This document shows, piece after piece, positions 14,455-21,681 of a stretch of DNA of 21,685 nucleotides. The DNA lies in IMG/VR virus record IMGVR_UViG_3300049489_000876, positions 1 to 21,685 of that record. One strand, written 5' to 3'. Each line of letters begins with the position of its first letter. Position 1 is the first letter of the stretch. Both the position numbers and the translations under genes were made by a program. The notes beneath the pieces are model-generated. The model did no database searches. It was not told the origin of the DNA and was given only the letters and a program-made list of their open reading frames with translations. This stretch comes from a virus.

Positions 14455-14564
14455 TGTGTCTCCTTTGGTACAAATAGTACACCATTAATTCTTACGGATA
14501 TTATACCAGTCTCATCGGCCACAATATCACTAAGCACCCATTCTATCTCGTGTGGATTGGGCAT
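14451..14564 (-). CDS. 37-residue protein, unknown
   Basis: ATG at 14564 overlaps the preceding gene's TAA (TAATG), giving translational coupling. The product is acidic in its first half ('PHEIEWVLSDIVADETG') followed by a beta-like 'IISVRINGVLFVP'. It ends in TGA overlapping the next GTG. It could be a tiny beta-hairpin protein of the kind common in phage early regions. An extended -10 lies within it. The function is unknown. Confidence 0.55.
   Translation of the reverse strand: MPNPHEIEWVLSDIVADETGIISVRINGVLFVPKETQ
14500..14508 (-). promoter_or_regulatory. Internal extended -10 promoter candidate
   Basis: TGGTATAAT on the minus strand (TATAAT at 14505-14500) lies inside the 37-codon gene. 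The match is perfect, but no -35 is visible. It would feed the two mini-genes below it and the structured RNA block down to 13931. Confidence 0.45.
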
Positions 14565-15013
14565 TACCTAAGCCAACCTTTTTTTACTGGCTGTTCAAAC
14601 GTACCATCTTTTACAACTGGTGGCACGCTTTTAGTCTGCCACGCCTCTACTAATTTTAGTATAGCGTGTGTGTTTTTGTCGATACTTGAACAGATAGCAC
14701 GAGCATCTAAACTGGGTATAATTTGGTGTTCTGGGCGTGGTTGTGGCGCATCTCCAAGAGAAACGAATCCATCTTCCTTAGGATATTTCAATTTGCTATT
14801 CTTAAGCGTTATGCGTCCATCGTTGTGATGTTTTTGCATCTCTTCAAAATCTTCAAAATCCTTGCTTTTCTTCAGATAGTGCCACGTACCAGCACTTATA
14901 TTAAGCGTCTCTCGGATAGCGCTATTCCCTTTTGCGCGCTTTGGCAAAGTTGTCGCTATCCTTTTAAGGCCGTCATAATTTTCAGCCGTTATCTTTAATC
15001 TTGTTGTACGCAT
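14564..15013 (-). CDS. Helix-turn-helix-like DNA-binding protein
   Basis: A 149-residue basic protein. Residues ~28-52 ('GNSAIRETLNISAGTWHYL') fit a helix-turn-helix with a recognition helix near the end, followed by a Lys/Glu/Asp-rich helical region and a tail. The strong AAGGAGG overlaps the upstream gene's stop region. It lies near the downstream end of the leftward early operon. A transcription regulator or a small-terminase-like DNA recognition subunit are both possible; no family was recognised. Confidence 0.58.
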   Translation of the reverse strand: MRTTRLKITAENYDGLKRIATTLPKRAKGNSAIRETLNISAGTWHYLKKSKDFEDFEEMQKHHNDGRITLKNSKLKYPKEDGFVSLGDAPQPRPEHQIIPSLDARAICSSIDKNTHAILKLVEAWQTKSVPPVVKDGTFEQPVKKGWLR

Positions 15014-15023
15014 TTCTGCCTCC

Positions 15024-15245
15024 TTAATTTAGGCTACCCGCAGGTTGCCAGTTAACCGAACCGTTAGTATTAACAATGCTCTCACCAGGTGCAACCTTTA
15101 GTTCAGGCCGTGCTGGTAGTGCTTCAACTTTTAACGTACCGCTATATGTGGGGGTATCAACCACAACCACATTAACAGCCTTAGCAACACTAGCTATGAG
15201 TAGCAATAATGCCACAATAGCTAAAATGAAAATTAAACGTCTCAC
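15024..15245 (-). CDS. Small secreted protein with signal peptide
   Basis: A 73-residue protein that begins with a classic Sec signal: basic Met-Arg-Arg, a hydrophobic core to ~residue 19 and an AKA cleavage site at ~21-23. The mature part, about 50 residues, is beta-prone and Pro/Val-rich with no Cys. There is no lipobox. GTG is the start, overlapping the upstream TGA (GTGA). A secreted early phage protein could act at the host surface, for example in superinfection exclusion. That is inference only. Confidence 0.62.
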   Translation of the reverse strand: MRRLIFILAIVALLLLIASVAKAVNVVVVDTPTYSGTLKVEALPARPELKVAPGESIVNTNGSVNWQPAGSLN

Positions 15246-15769
15246 GATTTCTTACCTTTCTTAAATTGCTTAGTACCCCACTGGTGGTCTTTGTTGACCG
15301 CTAGTGTGTAAAACTTATAAACACTTTTCTTGTCGCCTGGGTCTGCCAATTCATATGTAGCGAACAAGTTTTCTTTCACTAGATAATGCAGTGCTATTTC
15401 GATTTCACAAGGCTTTAACCCACGGCACCAAGCCATAAGCGTACCTTCTTCTATATCGTTCTGGTCAGCGTTTGCACTAGCAACAGCCTTAACAAGCTCT
15501 TCTTGGACACGTACGTTATCTTGGCCAAAAGTCTCTCTGCTAAGACTGCCATAGGTGATAGGTACGATTGTCTCGATTGTATCTGTCAACTCACCTTTTT
15601 TATTCTTTTTGCGTGTGAACAACTCCATACGCTCACCGTCTTCTAAAGCATTGATGATGAATATAGGTGAAAACATTAATCTAACCGCTAGTTCGCTTAT
15701 GGTCTCTTTAGGGTAACGCTCGTGCATTACTGCTATTTGCCACGCTATTTCGTTTGTTGTAGGTATCAC
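15242..15769 (-). CDS. Winged-helix-like early protein (possible replication initiator)
   Basis: A 175-residue protein. The N-terminal ~60 residues read as helix-turn-helix plus wing ('EIAWQIAVMHERYPKETISEL' split by a helix break, then a charged hairpin). Residues ~105-165 look like a second winged helix with 'EIEIALHYLVKENLFATYEL'. The C-terminus is Lys-rich. Two winged helices and a position after recombination genes suggest a replisome organiser or a regulator. GTG is the start, overlapping the upstream stop by one base, and its stop overlaps the secreted-protein start by 4 nt. Confidence 0.52.
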   Translation of the reverse strand: MIPTTNEIAWQIAVMHERYPKETISELAVRLMFSPIFIINALEDGERMELFTRKKNKKGELTDTIETIVPITYGSLSRETFGQDNVRVQEELVKAVASANADQNDIEEGTLMAWCRGLKPCEIEIALHYLVKENLFATYELADPGDKKSVYKFYTLAVNKDHQWGTKQFKKGKKS

Positions 15770-16437
15770 TAGAACTCCTCGTCCACTTGTATGGGACTTA
15801 ACTTTGGTTGTTCGGAAAAGTCAAACACGTTGTCTGTCTTAACCGTAACGCTTAATTTGTAATCTTTTAGGCTATTGCTAATGCTTTCAATCATAGCCTC
15901 GTCACGCTCTACACGGACAACAACAAACTTCTTGGTATTCTGGTTGCCGACTACATAGTCGCACCATTTTTTACCACTAGCCCATAATTGCCCCTGTATC
16001 TGTAGCATATGGTCACCTGGCACGCCATCGACTAGCACACTGCTAAAGCTGGCATCGTAAACCCACTTGCACTCTATCAGGCCTTCATCGCCAATTTCAC
16101 CGTCTGGGCTGGCTACGAACACATCATTGTAGTAACAACCAACTGGTCGCACTATAACGTCATAGTGCTGCTCGTACTGTCGCTTAAGAAACTCCTCCAT
16201 AATCTGGCCTTGCTCCATAGCGCTAGTAACAAACCTTGTAAACGGTACTTTGAACTCTGCCTCGAACGCTAACTCTCTTTCGTAGTCAGCACGTGCCTTA
16301 AGTGGCTGGCCCTTTACGCCTACCGCTAGCCAGTCTTTCAACCGACTAGCAGTAACTTTACCGACTCTTTGTTTAATCCACTCTGGGCTACCCTGCGGGT
16401 CGTCTGAACGACTAAAGGTCTGCTGGGACTTCGTCAT
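15769..16437 (-). CDS. YqaJ/lambda-Exo-type recombination exonuclease
   Basis: A 222-residue PD-(D/E)XK nuclease that resects double-stranded ends to give 3' single strands for annealing. It shows the N-terminal 'GSPEWIKQRVGKVTAS' helix motif, an AMEQG box near residues 73-77, catalytic Asp112 in SPDGE, then ECK with Glu122 and Lys124, and the distal Gln in 'HMLQIQGQL' (Gln146). Length is typical for the family. Its start overlaps the SSB-like gene by 26 nt. With the neighbouring ATPase and SSB it forms a phage recombination module. Confidence 0.9.
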   Translation of the reverse strand: MTKSQQTFSRSDDPQGSPEWIKQRVGKVTASRLKDWLAVGVKGQPLKARADYERELAFEAEFKVPFTRFVTSAMEQGQIMEEFLKRQYEQHYDVIVRPVGCYYNDVFVASPDGEIGDEGLIECKWVYDASFSSVLVDGVPGDHMLQIQGQLWASGKKWCDYVVGNQNTKKFVVVRVERDEAMIESISNSLKDYKLSVTVKTDNVFDFSEQPKLSPIQVDEEF

Positions 16438-16933
16438 CGCTTAATACCTCTCCACCACCAAAGGTGTCATCTACAGCTTTAACACCAGATTGCTTAGGCT
16501 TTGGCTCATAACCGAAGATATTGCGGTTATAACTTTGCTTAACTTCACCAGCCGCATTTGTATAGGTGTAGTCAGACTTTTCAACCTGATACCACGCTTC
16601 TTTGCCGATAAGTACTTCATTACAAAGTTTAATCAACTCATCACTGTTCTTAACCTTGTTGACCATATCACGTGCGCCATCTTCTTTGCCCTTTAAGGCG
16701 TTGTGTACGAAGATATTGCGAATTGAGTTAAATGTGAAAGCAATGGCTTTATCAGAGGTAAACCACATTCGGGCTGAACCCTCTTCACCGTTTTCACCGC
16801 CCACAATGAACTCGATAAATTCTTTGTCGTTATCGTTTTTACCACCTTCTACACCTAAGATAGTCACTTTGTGAATACCCTCGGTGAAGTACTGGCCCTG
16901 CTCTGCTTTATGTGAATCGTTAAAATCTGCCAT
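16412..16933 (-). CDS. SSB-like OB-fold protein of the recombination module
   Basis: A 173-residue protein with an OB-like core ('HKVTILGVEGGKN', then 'FIEFIVGG', then a strand ending 'ARMWFTSD') and a helical middle. Its acidic tail runs 'GEVLSDDEVPADL' and resembles the interaction tips of SSB proteins. DUF669-type phage proteins of this length, near Sak4-like ATPases and YqaJ exonucleases, coat single-stranded DNA. The ATG follows the ATPase gene after 2 nt, with AGGAGG inside the end of that gene. The assignment is moderate because the core motifs are weak. Confidence 0.7.
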   Translation of the reverse strand: MADFNDSHKAEQGQYFTEGIHKVTILGVEGGKNDNDKEFIEFIVGGENGEEGSARMWFTSDKAIAFTFNSIRNIFVHNALKGKEDGARDMVNKVKNSDELIKLCNEVLIGKEAWYQVEKSDYTYTNAAGEVKQSYNRNIFGYEPKPKQSGVKAVDDTFGGGEVLSDDEVPADL

Positions 16934-16935
16934 TG

Positions 16936-17565
16936 TTATTTAGCCTCCTTAGCTGGTTTTACTGGGGCAAAGTACTTGCGTATTGCCTCATCTACTATTT
17001 TTAAATCGTTCGGTACAACTTCGGTATTAAACATACCTAACGGTGTCTTAACACCAGTGCCGTCCGTCCGCACCTTAAACACAAACTCACCGTCAGAAGT
17101 GATTTCATTGGTTATTAGAATGTTTGTTAGACCTTCTAACACAACCTTTTCACTTAACATCTTACCTGTGGTTTTGAACCTGATGCTACCATCTTCAGTA
17201 TCAGCAGCGTGTGCCATAACATAAAACGTTTGGTCGCTGTCTTTTTTAATGATAGCCTGGAATATCTCAAACATATGCTGTGCCATCTGGGTGAACTTGG
17301 TATAGCCCACTTCGTTAACACGTGACATTTCTTCAAATGACATCAGGTAGTTAGCATCATCTATAACAACAATAGGTGCGTTAGCACGCTCGATAGCCGA
17401 TACAACTTCTAGGTGGCTTTTGGGCACCATAGTGCTAATATCGCTACGGAACGGCAACTCTTTACCGCTACATAGAATCACGCTGGCCTCACCCTTTTTT
17501 AGGTTACGTAAGCTACTGGACTTACCAGTACCAGACTTGCTAATAACCAAGACTAATCTTGCCAT
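16936..17565 (-). CDS. Sak4-like RecA-core ATPase (single-strand annealing)
   Basis: A 209-residue AAA/RecA-type protein. Walker A is ISKSGTGKSSS (residues 8-18, Lys15). Walker B is IVVIDDANY (65-73, Asp69/Asp70). A 'YVMAHA' sensor-like strand lies near 115-120. It is shorter than RecA and lacks a RecA C-terminal domain, as expected for Sak4-type phage annealing factors that need an SSB partner. Exactly such a partner and an exonuclease follow. Good ribosome binding (AGGAG) precedes the ATG. A packaging or partition ATPase is less likely in this context. Confidence 0.8.
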   Translation of the reverse strand: MARLVLVISKSGTGKSSSLRNLKKGEASVILCSGKELPFRSDISTMVPKSHLEVVSAIERANAPIVVIDDANYLMSFEEMSRVNEVGYTKFTQMAQHMFEIFQAIIKKDSDQTFYVMAHAADTEDGSIRFKTTGKMLSEKVVLEGLTNILITNEITSDGEFVFKVRTDGTGVKTPLGMFNTEVVPNDLKIVDEAIRKYFAPVKPAKEAK

Positions 17566-17566
17566 A

Positions 17567-17773
17567 TTAAACTCCTACTCTTACTTTAATCTTTTGCGCT
17601 GGGGTATCGTAACAGATGACGTTAATCGACCTATTTGGTACGCCCATCTGTTTTAGGGTATCTTTAATACTCGCTTGTTTCTTGAACAAACGATGTTTCT
17701 TAACTTCTTTACGGTACGCTTTATAAGCCACCATAATTTGCCCACGTGCGCTTTTAATCGCTTCTTTGCTCAC
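17567..17773 (-). CDS. Small basic protein, unknown
   Basis: A 68-residue, Lys/Arg-rich protein ('YRKEVKKHRLFKKQASIKD'), probably helical in its first 45 residues, with a beta-like 'INVICYDTP' and 'IKVRVGV' C-terminus. GTG is the start, 7 nt after AAGGAGG. It could bind nucleic acid or assist the ATPase that starts 1 nt downstream. No family was recognised. Confidence 0.6.
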   Translation of the reverse strand: MSKEAIKSARGQIMVAYKAYRKEVKKHRLFKKQASIKDTLKQMGVPNRSINVICYDTPAQKIKVRVGV

Positions 17774-17789
17774 CTTAAAACCTCCTTAC

Positions 17790-17957
17790 TTAATAACCAC
17801 GTTTCTTTAAGAACTCGTCAACAGCTTCAGTAACTACATACGTTAGCGTGCGTTTCTCTTTAGCCATATATGTTTTTACTCGGTCCGACAGTTCTTTGAG
17901 CACGTATACGCCCCAAGCTGATTTTTCAGCTCTATCTGGTCTTTGGTTGCTTGCCAT
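17790..17957 (-). CDS. Ribbon-helix-helix-like regulator (CopG/Arc type)
   Basis: A 55-residue protein. A short basic strand region ('SAWGVYVLKELSDRVKTYMAK', split by the strand-helix turn) is followed by 'TLTYVVTEAVDEFLKKRGY', the classic second-helix pattern of RHH DNA-binding dimers. The ATG at 17957 is chosen because AAAGGAG lies just upstream and any earlier start would be ahead of the predicted transcription start. It is the first gene behind the strong promoter at 18006-17978, so autoregulation is likely. Confidence 0.68.
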   Translation of the reverse strand: MASNQRPDRAEKSAWGVYVLKELSDRVKTYMAKEKRTLTYVVTEAVDEFLKKRGY

Positions 17958-17977
17958 AGTACTCCTTTCTTGGCTCA

Positions 17978-18006
17978 ATTTTACCAAACAGTTCACGAAT
18001 TGTCAA
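17978..18006 (-). promoter_or_regulatory. Strong promoter of the leftward recombination operon
   Basis: On the minus strand TTGACA (18006-18001) lies 17 nt before TAAAAT (17983-17978), which is preceded by TGG (17986-17984). It is the best consensus match of the window. It sits just after the helicase stop and drives the RHH, ATPase, SSB-like and exonuclease genes. Confidence 0.82.
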
Positions 18007-18007
18007 G

Positions 18008-19234
18008 TTACTTCATACCTACCTCCAGTTTCTGCTCTGCCAGCCAGACTTTTTCACTAAAGTCCATCTTGTGCTTAAGGGCTTTCCACACATCACTGTC
18101 TATACTGTCTTCAACAGATAGCAGATAAAATACTGTACGTTTCTTTTGCCCTGGCCTATGTGTGCGCCCTCTGGCTTGGTGAAAGTTAGCATATGAGTAT
18201 GTAGGGCTTAAAAATATAGTCACGCTTGCATATGTTAGCTCAATGGCCGTACTGGCAGACTGATATTGTGCTAGTGTTACACTCGGTTTCATAGTGTCCC
18301 ACCAATCTCGTGGTGGTAGCAAACTAGCGTGCCCAGACTGTTCGTATATAACACGCTTATCTTCTAAGCTACGCAAAACGTCTAGTATCATTTCACGCTC
18401 ATTATCGAAGTTGTAAAACACCACAATATGCTCGTCTGTACTCTCTATTAGAGAACGCAGAGCATCTTTTCTTAGTGGTGTCAAACTCTGACGCAATCTA
18501 GCAAACAATTTGCTGGGGCTGTCAAGCAACTCACCATCTGGTGCAATACGCTTTTTCTGCATTTGCTTATAGTCTTTGGCAAACTTAGGCGGCATACTTA
18601 TCTTTTCGCCTAAAGTTACAACCTCTGGTAATTCGATAATGCCATCACGGTCAAGCTTTTTACTAACGCTATTCCAAAACTTCTCCATTAAGCCGACTTC
18701 TTTGTAGCCCATAATTATAGGAAACCCTCTAGAACGGTCTATATTCATAAATCGCCTAACAAACTCGGTCTTATTGCGCGATAAACCAAACATAATTGCA
18801 AAGTTTTCCATACTTTTCCAACCGTTAGGTAGCGGTGTCGCGCTTAAGCCTATAAATTGGTCCGCCAACATAGACACGTGCCGAACTGCGCGCCCACGTC
18901 TAGTCTGGCTGTTACATATAAAGTGACACTCGTCTGCAATAACACATAAGTTTTCAACTTTCATATAAGCATCTGGCTTGCGTGCGAACTTATCATAAGA
19001 CACTACCCACCAGTCATCTGGTTGTTCTGTGCCTAAGAACCTTTCAATCTCGCGTTGCCAGTCCTTAGTCTTTACCTTAGACGCTGGGGCAAGTATCAAC
19101 AATGGTCTGCCTAGCCCGTGCTTTTTATAGTGTGCGAGGCTCATAACAGTTTTACCAGTGCCCACATCTGCGCCCATAATGCAGTTCTTGCCTAAAGTAG
19201 ACAGATAGTCTTTCTGGTATTGGTATAACTTCAT
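18008..19234 (-). CDS. SNF2-like superfamily 2 helicase
   Basis: A 408-residue ATPase that probably remodels DNA or helps replication and recombination. In order it has Walker A GADVGTGKT (21-29), an APAS motif Ia region (~50), the DECH box (101-104, motif II), GLSATP (129-134, motif III), and a second RecA lobe with motif VI 'QARGRTHRPGQ' (353-363). The THRPGQ form is typical of SNF2 proteins rather than DEAD-box RNA helicases. Its ribosome binding site (GAGGAG) lies in the last codons of the preceding tiny membrane gene, implying coupling. Its length is short but complete for phage members. Confidence 0.9.
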   Translation of the reverse strand: MKLYQYQKDYLSTLGKNCIMGADVGTGKTVMSLAHYKKHGLGRPLLILAPASKVKTKDWQREIERFLGTEQPDDWWVVSYDKFARKPDAYMKVENLCVIADECHFICNSQTRRGRAVRHVSMLADQFIGLSATPLPNGWKSMENFAIMFGLSRNKTEFVRRFMNIDRSRGFPIIMGYKEVGLMEKFWNSVSKKLDRDGIIELPEVVTLGEKISMPPKFAKDYKQMQKKRIAPDGELLDSPSKLFARLRQSLTPLRKDALRSLIESTDEHIVVFYNFDNEREMILDVLRSLEDKRVIYEQSGHASLLPPRDWWDTMKPSVTLAQYQSASTAIELTYASVTIFLSPTYSYANFHQARGRTHRPGQKKRTVFYLLSVEDSIDSDVWKALKHKMDFSEKVWLAEQKLEVGMK

Positions 19235-19237
19235 ACG

Positions 19238-19351
19238 CTACTCCTCTAACCACATACAGAACGTGCAAAAGCCTATAAACATAAGCCAGCCGTTAGGTAT
19301 AAAGAAACCTACTGCTACCAATAATGCGCCTAAAAATGCCCATATTGCCAT
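19238..19351 (-). CDS. 37-residue membrane protein, unknown
   Basis: ATG at 19351 is 6 nt after AAAGGAG and the frame ends with TAG 3 nt before the helicase start. The product has two hydrophobic segments (about 2-18 and 21-33) with a Pro-Asn turn and an acidic end. The good ribosome binding site, the coupling and the strong membrane pattern support a real gene. It might modify the host membrane or anchor something; no family was recognised. Confidence 0.6.
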   Translation of the reverse strand: MAIWAFLGALLVAVGFFIPNGWLMFIGFCTFCMWLEE

Positions 19352-19492
19352 AGCATACTCCTTTCTTAGTGCTCAGGGACTTGTGGCGCGTTTAGCAACA
19401 AACGGTATTATTTCAACCGACCACACCACAAGCTACCCCTAAGCGATGGACTTACATAACTCTACTTGGCAGGGGAGTTAACGCCACGTTAA
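19352..19492 (-). other. Intercistronic region with mutually exclusive pairings
   Basis: About 140 nt without a credible frame. On the minus strand CTTGTGG (19432-19426) pairs with CCACAAG (19386-19380), seven pairs. GTGGCG (19487-19482) can instead pair with CGCCAC (19388-19383), and the two overlap at CCAC. CCCCT/AGGGG (19475-19471 with 19440-19436) can form inside. It may be a leader-type switch before the membrane protein and helicase genes, but no terminator or conserved motif is visible. Confidence 0.3.
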
Positions 19493-20062
19493 TTAGATAG
19501 CACCGTTCATAAGTTGCTTAGCTGTCATTATAGACACTCTAGCAACGTGGCTAGCATCACTAGGCTTTATACCTTTATGCAAGCCGTGGCGCTTAACTAT
19601 CTCTTTATGCACACGCTCTAAAGACTCTGGCGCTGCTATATTGCGCAACTTAGACATAAACTCTTTAGTAGCCATAGTCTTGCCATTAGCGAATTTGATT
19701 TTATCTGCTACTAGAATATCAACAGCTTTTTTAACATCTTCTATACCCTCGCCAATAGTAGCATCGCCATCTTCATCAACACGCATTGTACCTATACAGT
19801 AACCAAACATTACCGCATATATGACATTAGACAATCGCTCAACACTTAATGGCTTAACACCGTCTGGTAAATCAGGGTTCTCCATTATGTGCTTAACCAT
19901 AGCCATTAGTGCAATAGACAGCATTTCATCATCTATGTCGTGCAACTTGCCAGCCTCAGCCATTAAATTGCGTAAATGACCCGCCTTCATTCCAGCGCGT
20001 TCGTCAAAACGCTCTGCTAAATCACTTGGTACTATTACTGGGGTTGCTATAAATGTTTTCAT
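19493..20062 (-). CDS. Unknown helical protein
   Basis: A 189-residue, mainly helical protein with Met, Lys and Glu-rich segments and no membrane part. A central hydrophobic helix ('NVIYAVMFGYCIGTM') is followed by an acidic loop and a Lys-rich C-terminal half. I see no catalytic motif. The ATG has AAAGGAG upstream and follows the VWA gene by 10 nt. Its neighbours suggest a role in the early replication/remodelling operon, but no family was recognised. Confidence 0.6.
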   Translation of the reverse strand: MKTFIATPVIVPSDLAERFDERAGMKAGHLRNLMAEAGKLHDIDDEMLSIALMAMVKHIMENPDLPDGVKPLSVERLSNVIYAVMFGYCIGTMRVDEDGDATIGEGIEDVKKAVDILVADKIKFANGKTMATKEFMSKLRNIAAPESLERVHKEIVKRHGLHKGIKPSDASHVARVSIMTAKQLMNGAI

Positions 20063-20072
20063 AAAATCTCCT

Positions 20073-21092
20073 TTAACTTATAGATTCTCTTAAAAAGTTT
20101 AACAATACAGTCTTGGTTTGCTTTAAGTCATTTACGACCTTATGCTTGGGGACTTGTTGACCGCCCTCTAGCATACCTAGACCAAAAGCATTAACCATTG
20201 GGTAACGTGATAGTAACTGGTGCATTGGTGGGATAGTATCAGTATCAGTGTTGCTGTTTATAAAGCGACTATTAAACGTTTCAGCTTTTAAGTCAGCATT
20301 AACTACAGCTATACGTGATGGGCTATTACAAGGCGCACCGTCAGACAGCATTATAAATACAGGACGGCTATCGTGCGCCTTATTGCGCATTAGATAGTCT
20401 AAGGCGTACTCCATAGCCACTAAGTCAGCATTACCGCCATCGTGGGGTTGTTCATCGTTAATACGCCTACCGACAGTACAGTGGAAACCACCATTGGTCA
20501 GGTTGTTTATGCAACAGAGTGAGCTATGACCACTATTATCAAAGCGTTTGTGCTCTATAATGCGCCTAGCACTAAACCCAATAACTGCCACTTCTACACC
20601 ACCAACTTTCTCTAAGTTCTTAGACACGTTAAGAGTCAACTCTTGTGCTAAGCGAGCCTTTTCACCACTCATAGAGCCACTCTCGTCTACGAGTAGCACA
20701 ACAGAGTAATTGCGATGGCTGTCTTTACGGTTGTTCTGCTTAAAGACAGATTGTGAGTTAGTCTGGGTGCGTACTAGAGCCTTAAGGTCTAGCGAGCCTT
20801 TCTGCTTATTACGTAACTGTTTGCGCGCTCGGTTATTAACTAGAACCGATTGTAAGTTTTCAATAAACACTCTGTCCTCAGGTATAGGGGGTGTTTCTCC
20901 ACCCCCATTACCTTGCTTATTGTCGCTATTGCCCTGCCCATTAGCCTCGTTATCAGAGGGTGGTGGTGTACCAGCTTGCTGTTGTGTGCCACTACTGGGG
21001 TCATCGTGTAGACGCTTAATCTCTGTAAGCCTATCATCTACAACTTCTGCGCTATACTTATGACCTTGTGGGGTTTGGAATACAATCTGCAT
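20073..21092 (-). CDS. VWA-domain protein (CobT/metallochelatase-accessory-like)
   Basis: A 339-residue protein from ATG 21092, chosen because GAGG lies just upstream inside the end of the previous gene. An in-frame ATG at 21143 would overlap that gene by 50 nt and lacks a clear ribosome binding site. Residues ~30-70 are a Gly/Asn/Pro/Gln-rich linker. The VWA domain from ~130 has the MIDAS motif DESGS (136-140), then an NADL segment and the LSDGAPCN loop, as in CobT-like partners of AAA+ MoxR/CobS ATPases. Phages often carry such pairs; the partner may lie beyond the right edge. Confidence 0.85.
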   Translation of the reverse strand: MQIVFQTPQGHKYSAEVVDDRLTEIKRLHDDPSSGTQQQAGTPPPSDNEANGQGNSDNKQGNGGGETPPIPEDRVFIENLQSVLVNNRARKQLRNKQKGSLDLKALVRTQTNSQSVFKQNNRKDSHRNYSVVLLVDESGSMSGEKARLAQELTLNVSKNLEKVGGVEVAVIGFSARRIIEHKRFDNSGHSSLCCINNLTNGGFHCTVGRRINDEQPHDGGNADLVAMEYALDYLMRNKAHDSRPVFIMLSDGAPCNSPSRIAVVNADLKAETFNSRFINSNTDTDTIPPMHQLLSRYPMVNAFGLGMLEGGQQVPKHKVVNDLKQTKTVLLNFLRESIS

Positions 21093-21093
21093 C

Positions 21094-21681
21094 TTAGACC
21101 TCGATTCCGAGCTTTTTGTAGATTTCAGCCTTAGCGTCATCATAGCCCTTTTGGTACGTTTCTTTCTCTTTAGTCTGTAAAGAGGCTGCCTCGTCTTTTA
21201 GAGTTTGTGCGATAGTTTTAACTTCTTCACGAGCCTTAGCAAGATTAGAATTTACTTCTTGCGTAACTTCTTCAATAATGCGCTCACGCTTATAAGCAAT
21301 TTCTTGGACTTTCTCTAGTGCGTTAATGAGCTTGTCAGCATCAGCACGCAAGATAGAACGTGTATGTTCAGAGCAGTCCATATCGCTTAAGTATTTACTA
21401 ATCTTGTTCTCTAGCTCTTCACGATACTCTGATGTAGAGGCACTCTCACGAATAGCATCGTTTAAAACGCGCAATAAATCACGCTTATCACTGTCAGCCT
21501 TGTTTAGAATAGTGTGCTGATACGCTTTAGTGATGTCCTTAAGCTTAACAGTCATCTGTGCCCAGTAAATCAAATCACGTGTGCTAATAGGAAAGCTAAG
21601 TTGCTCGTTATGCAACTTCTCACGTGCTATACGCGCTGTTTCTGTCATAATCAGCAAGTCGTTCTTGCTAACATCTGGCAC
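21094..21681 (-). CDS. Coiled-coil protein, start uncertain at window edge
   Basis: A 195-residue, Glu/Lys-rich, long-helical protein. Residues ~60-180 have heptads of Leu/Ile/Ala broken by acidic turns, typical of a long coiled coil, with a Lys/Tyr-rich C-terminus ('KGYDDAKAEIYKKLGIEV'). The GTG at 21681 is 5 nt from the window edge and the frame stays open beyond it, so the true start may be outside. It directly precedes the VWA gene with overlapping expression signals and may be its partner or adaptor. No family was recognised. Confidence 0.62.
   Translation of the reverse strand: MPDVSKNDLLIMTETARIAREKLHNEQLSFPISTRDLIYWAQMTVKLKDITKAYQHTILNKADSDKRDLLRVLNDAIRESASTSEYREELENKISKYLSDMDCSEHTRSILRADADKLINALEKVQEIAYKRERIIEEVTQEVNSNLAKAREEVKTIAQTLKDEAASLQTKEKETYQKGYDDAKAEIYKKLGIEV

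Noticed and set aside
17958-17996. N-terminal extension of the RHH gene to a start at 17996
   Set aside because: That start lies upstream of the predicted transcription start. The ATG at 17957 has AAAGGAG.
20710-21063. Plus-strand 117-residue frame opposite the VWA gene
   Set aside because: It is a shadow frame. The minus-strand frame carries the MIDAS motif and good signals.
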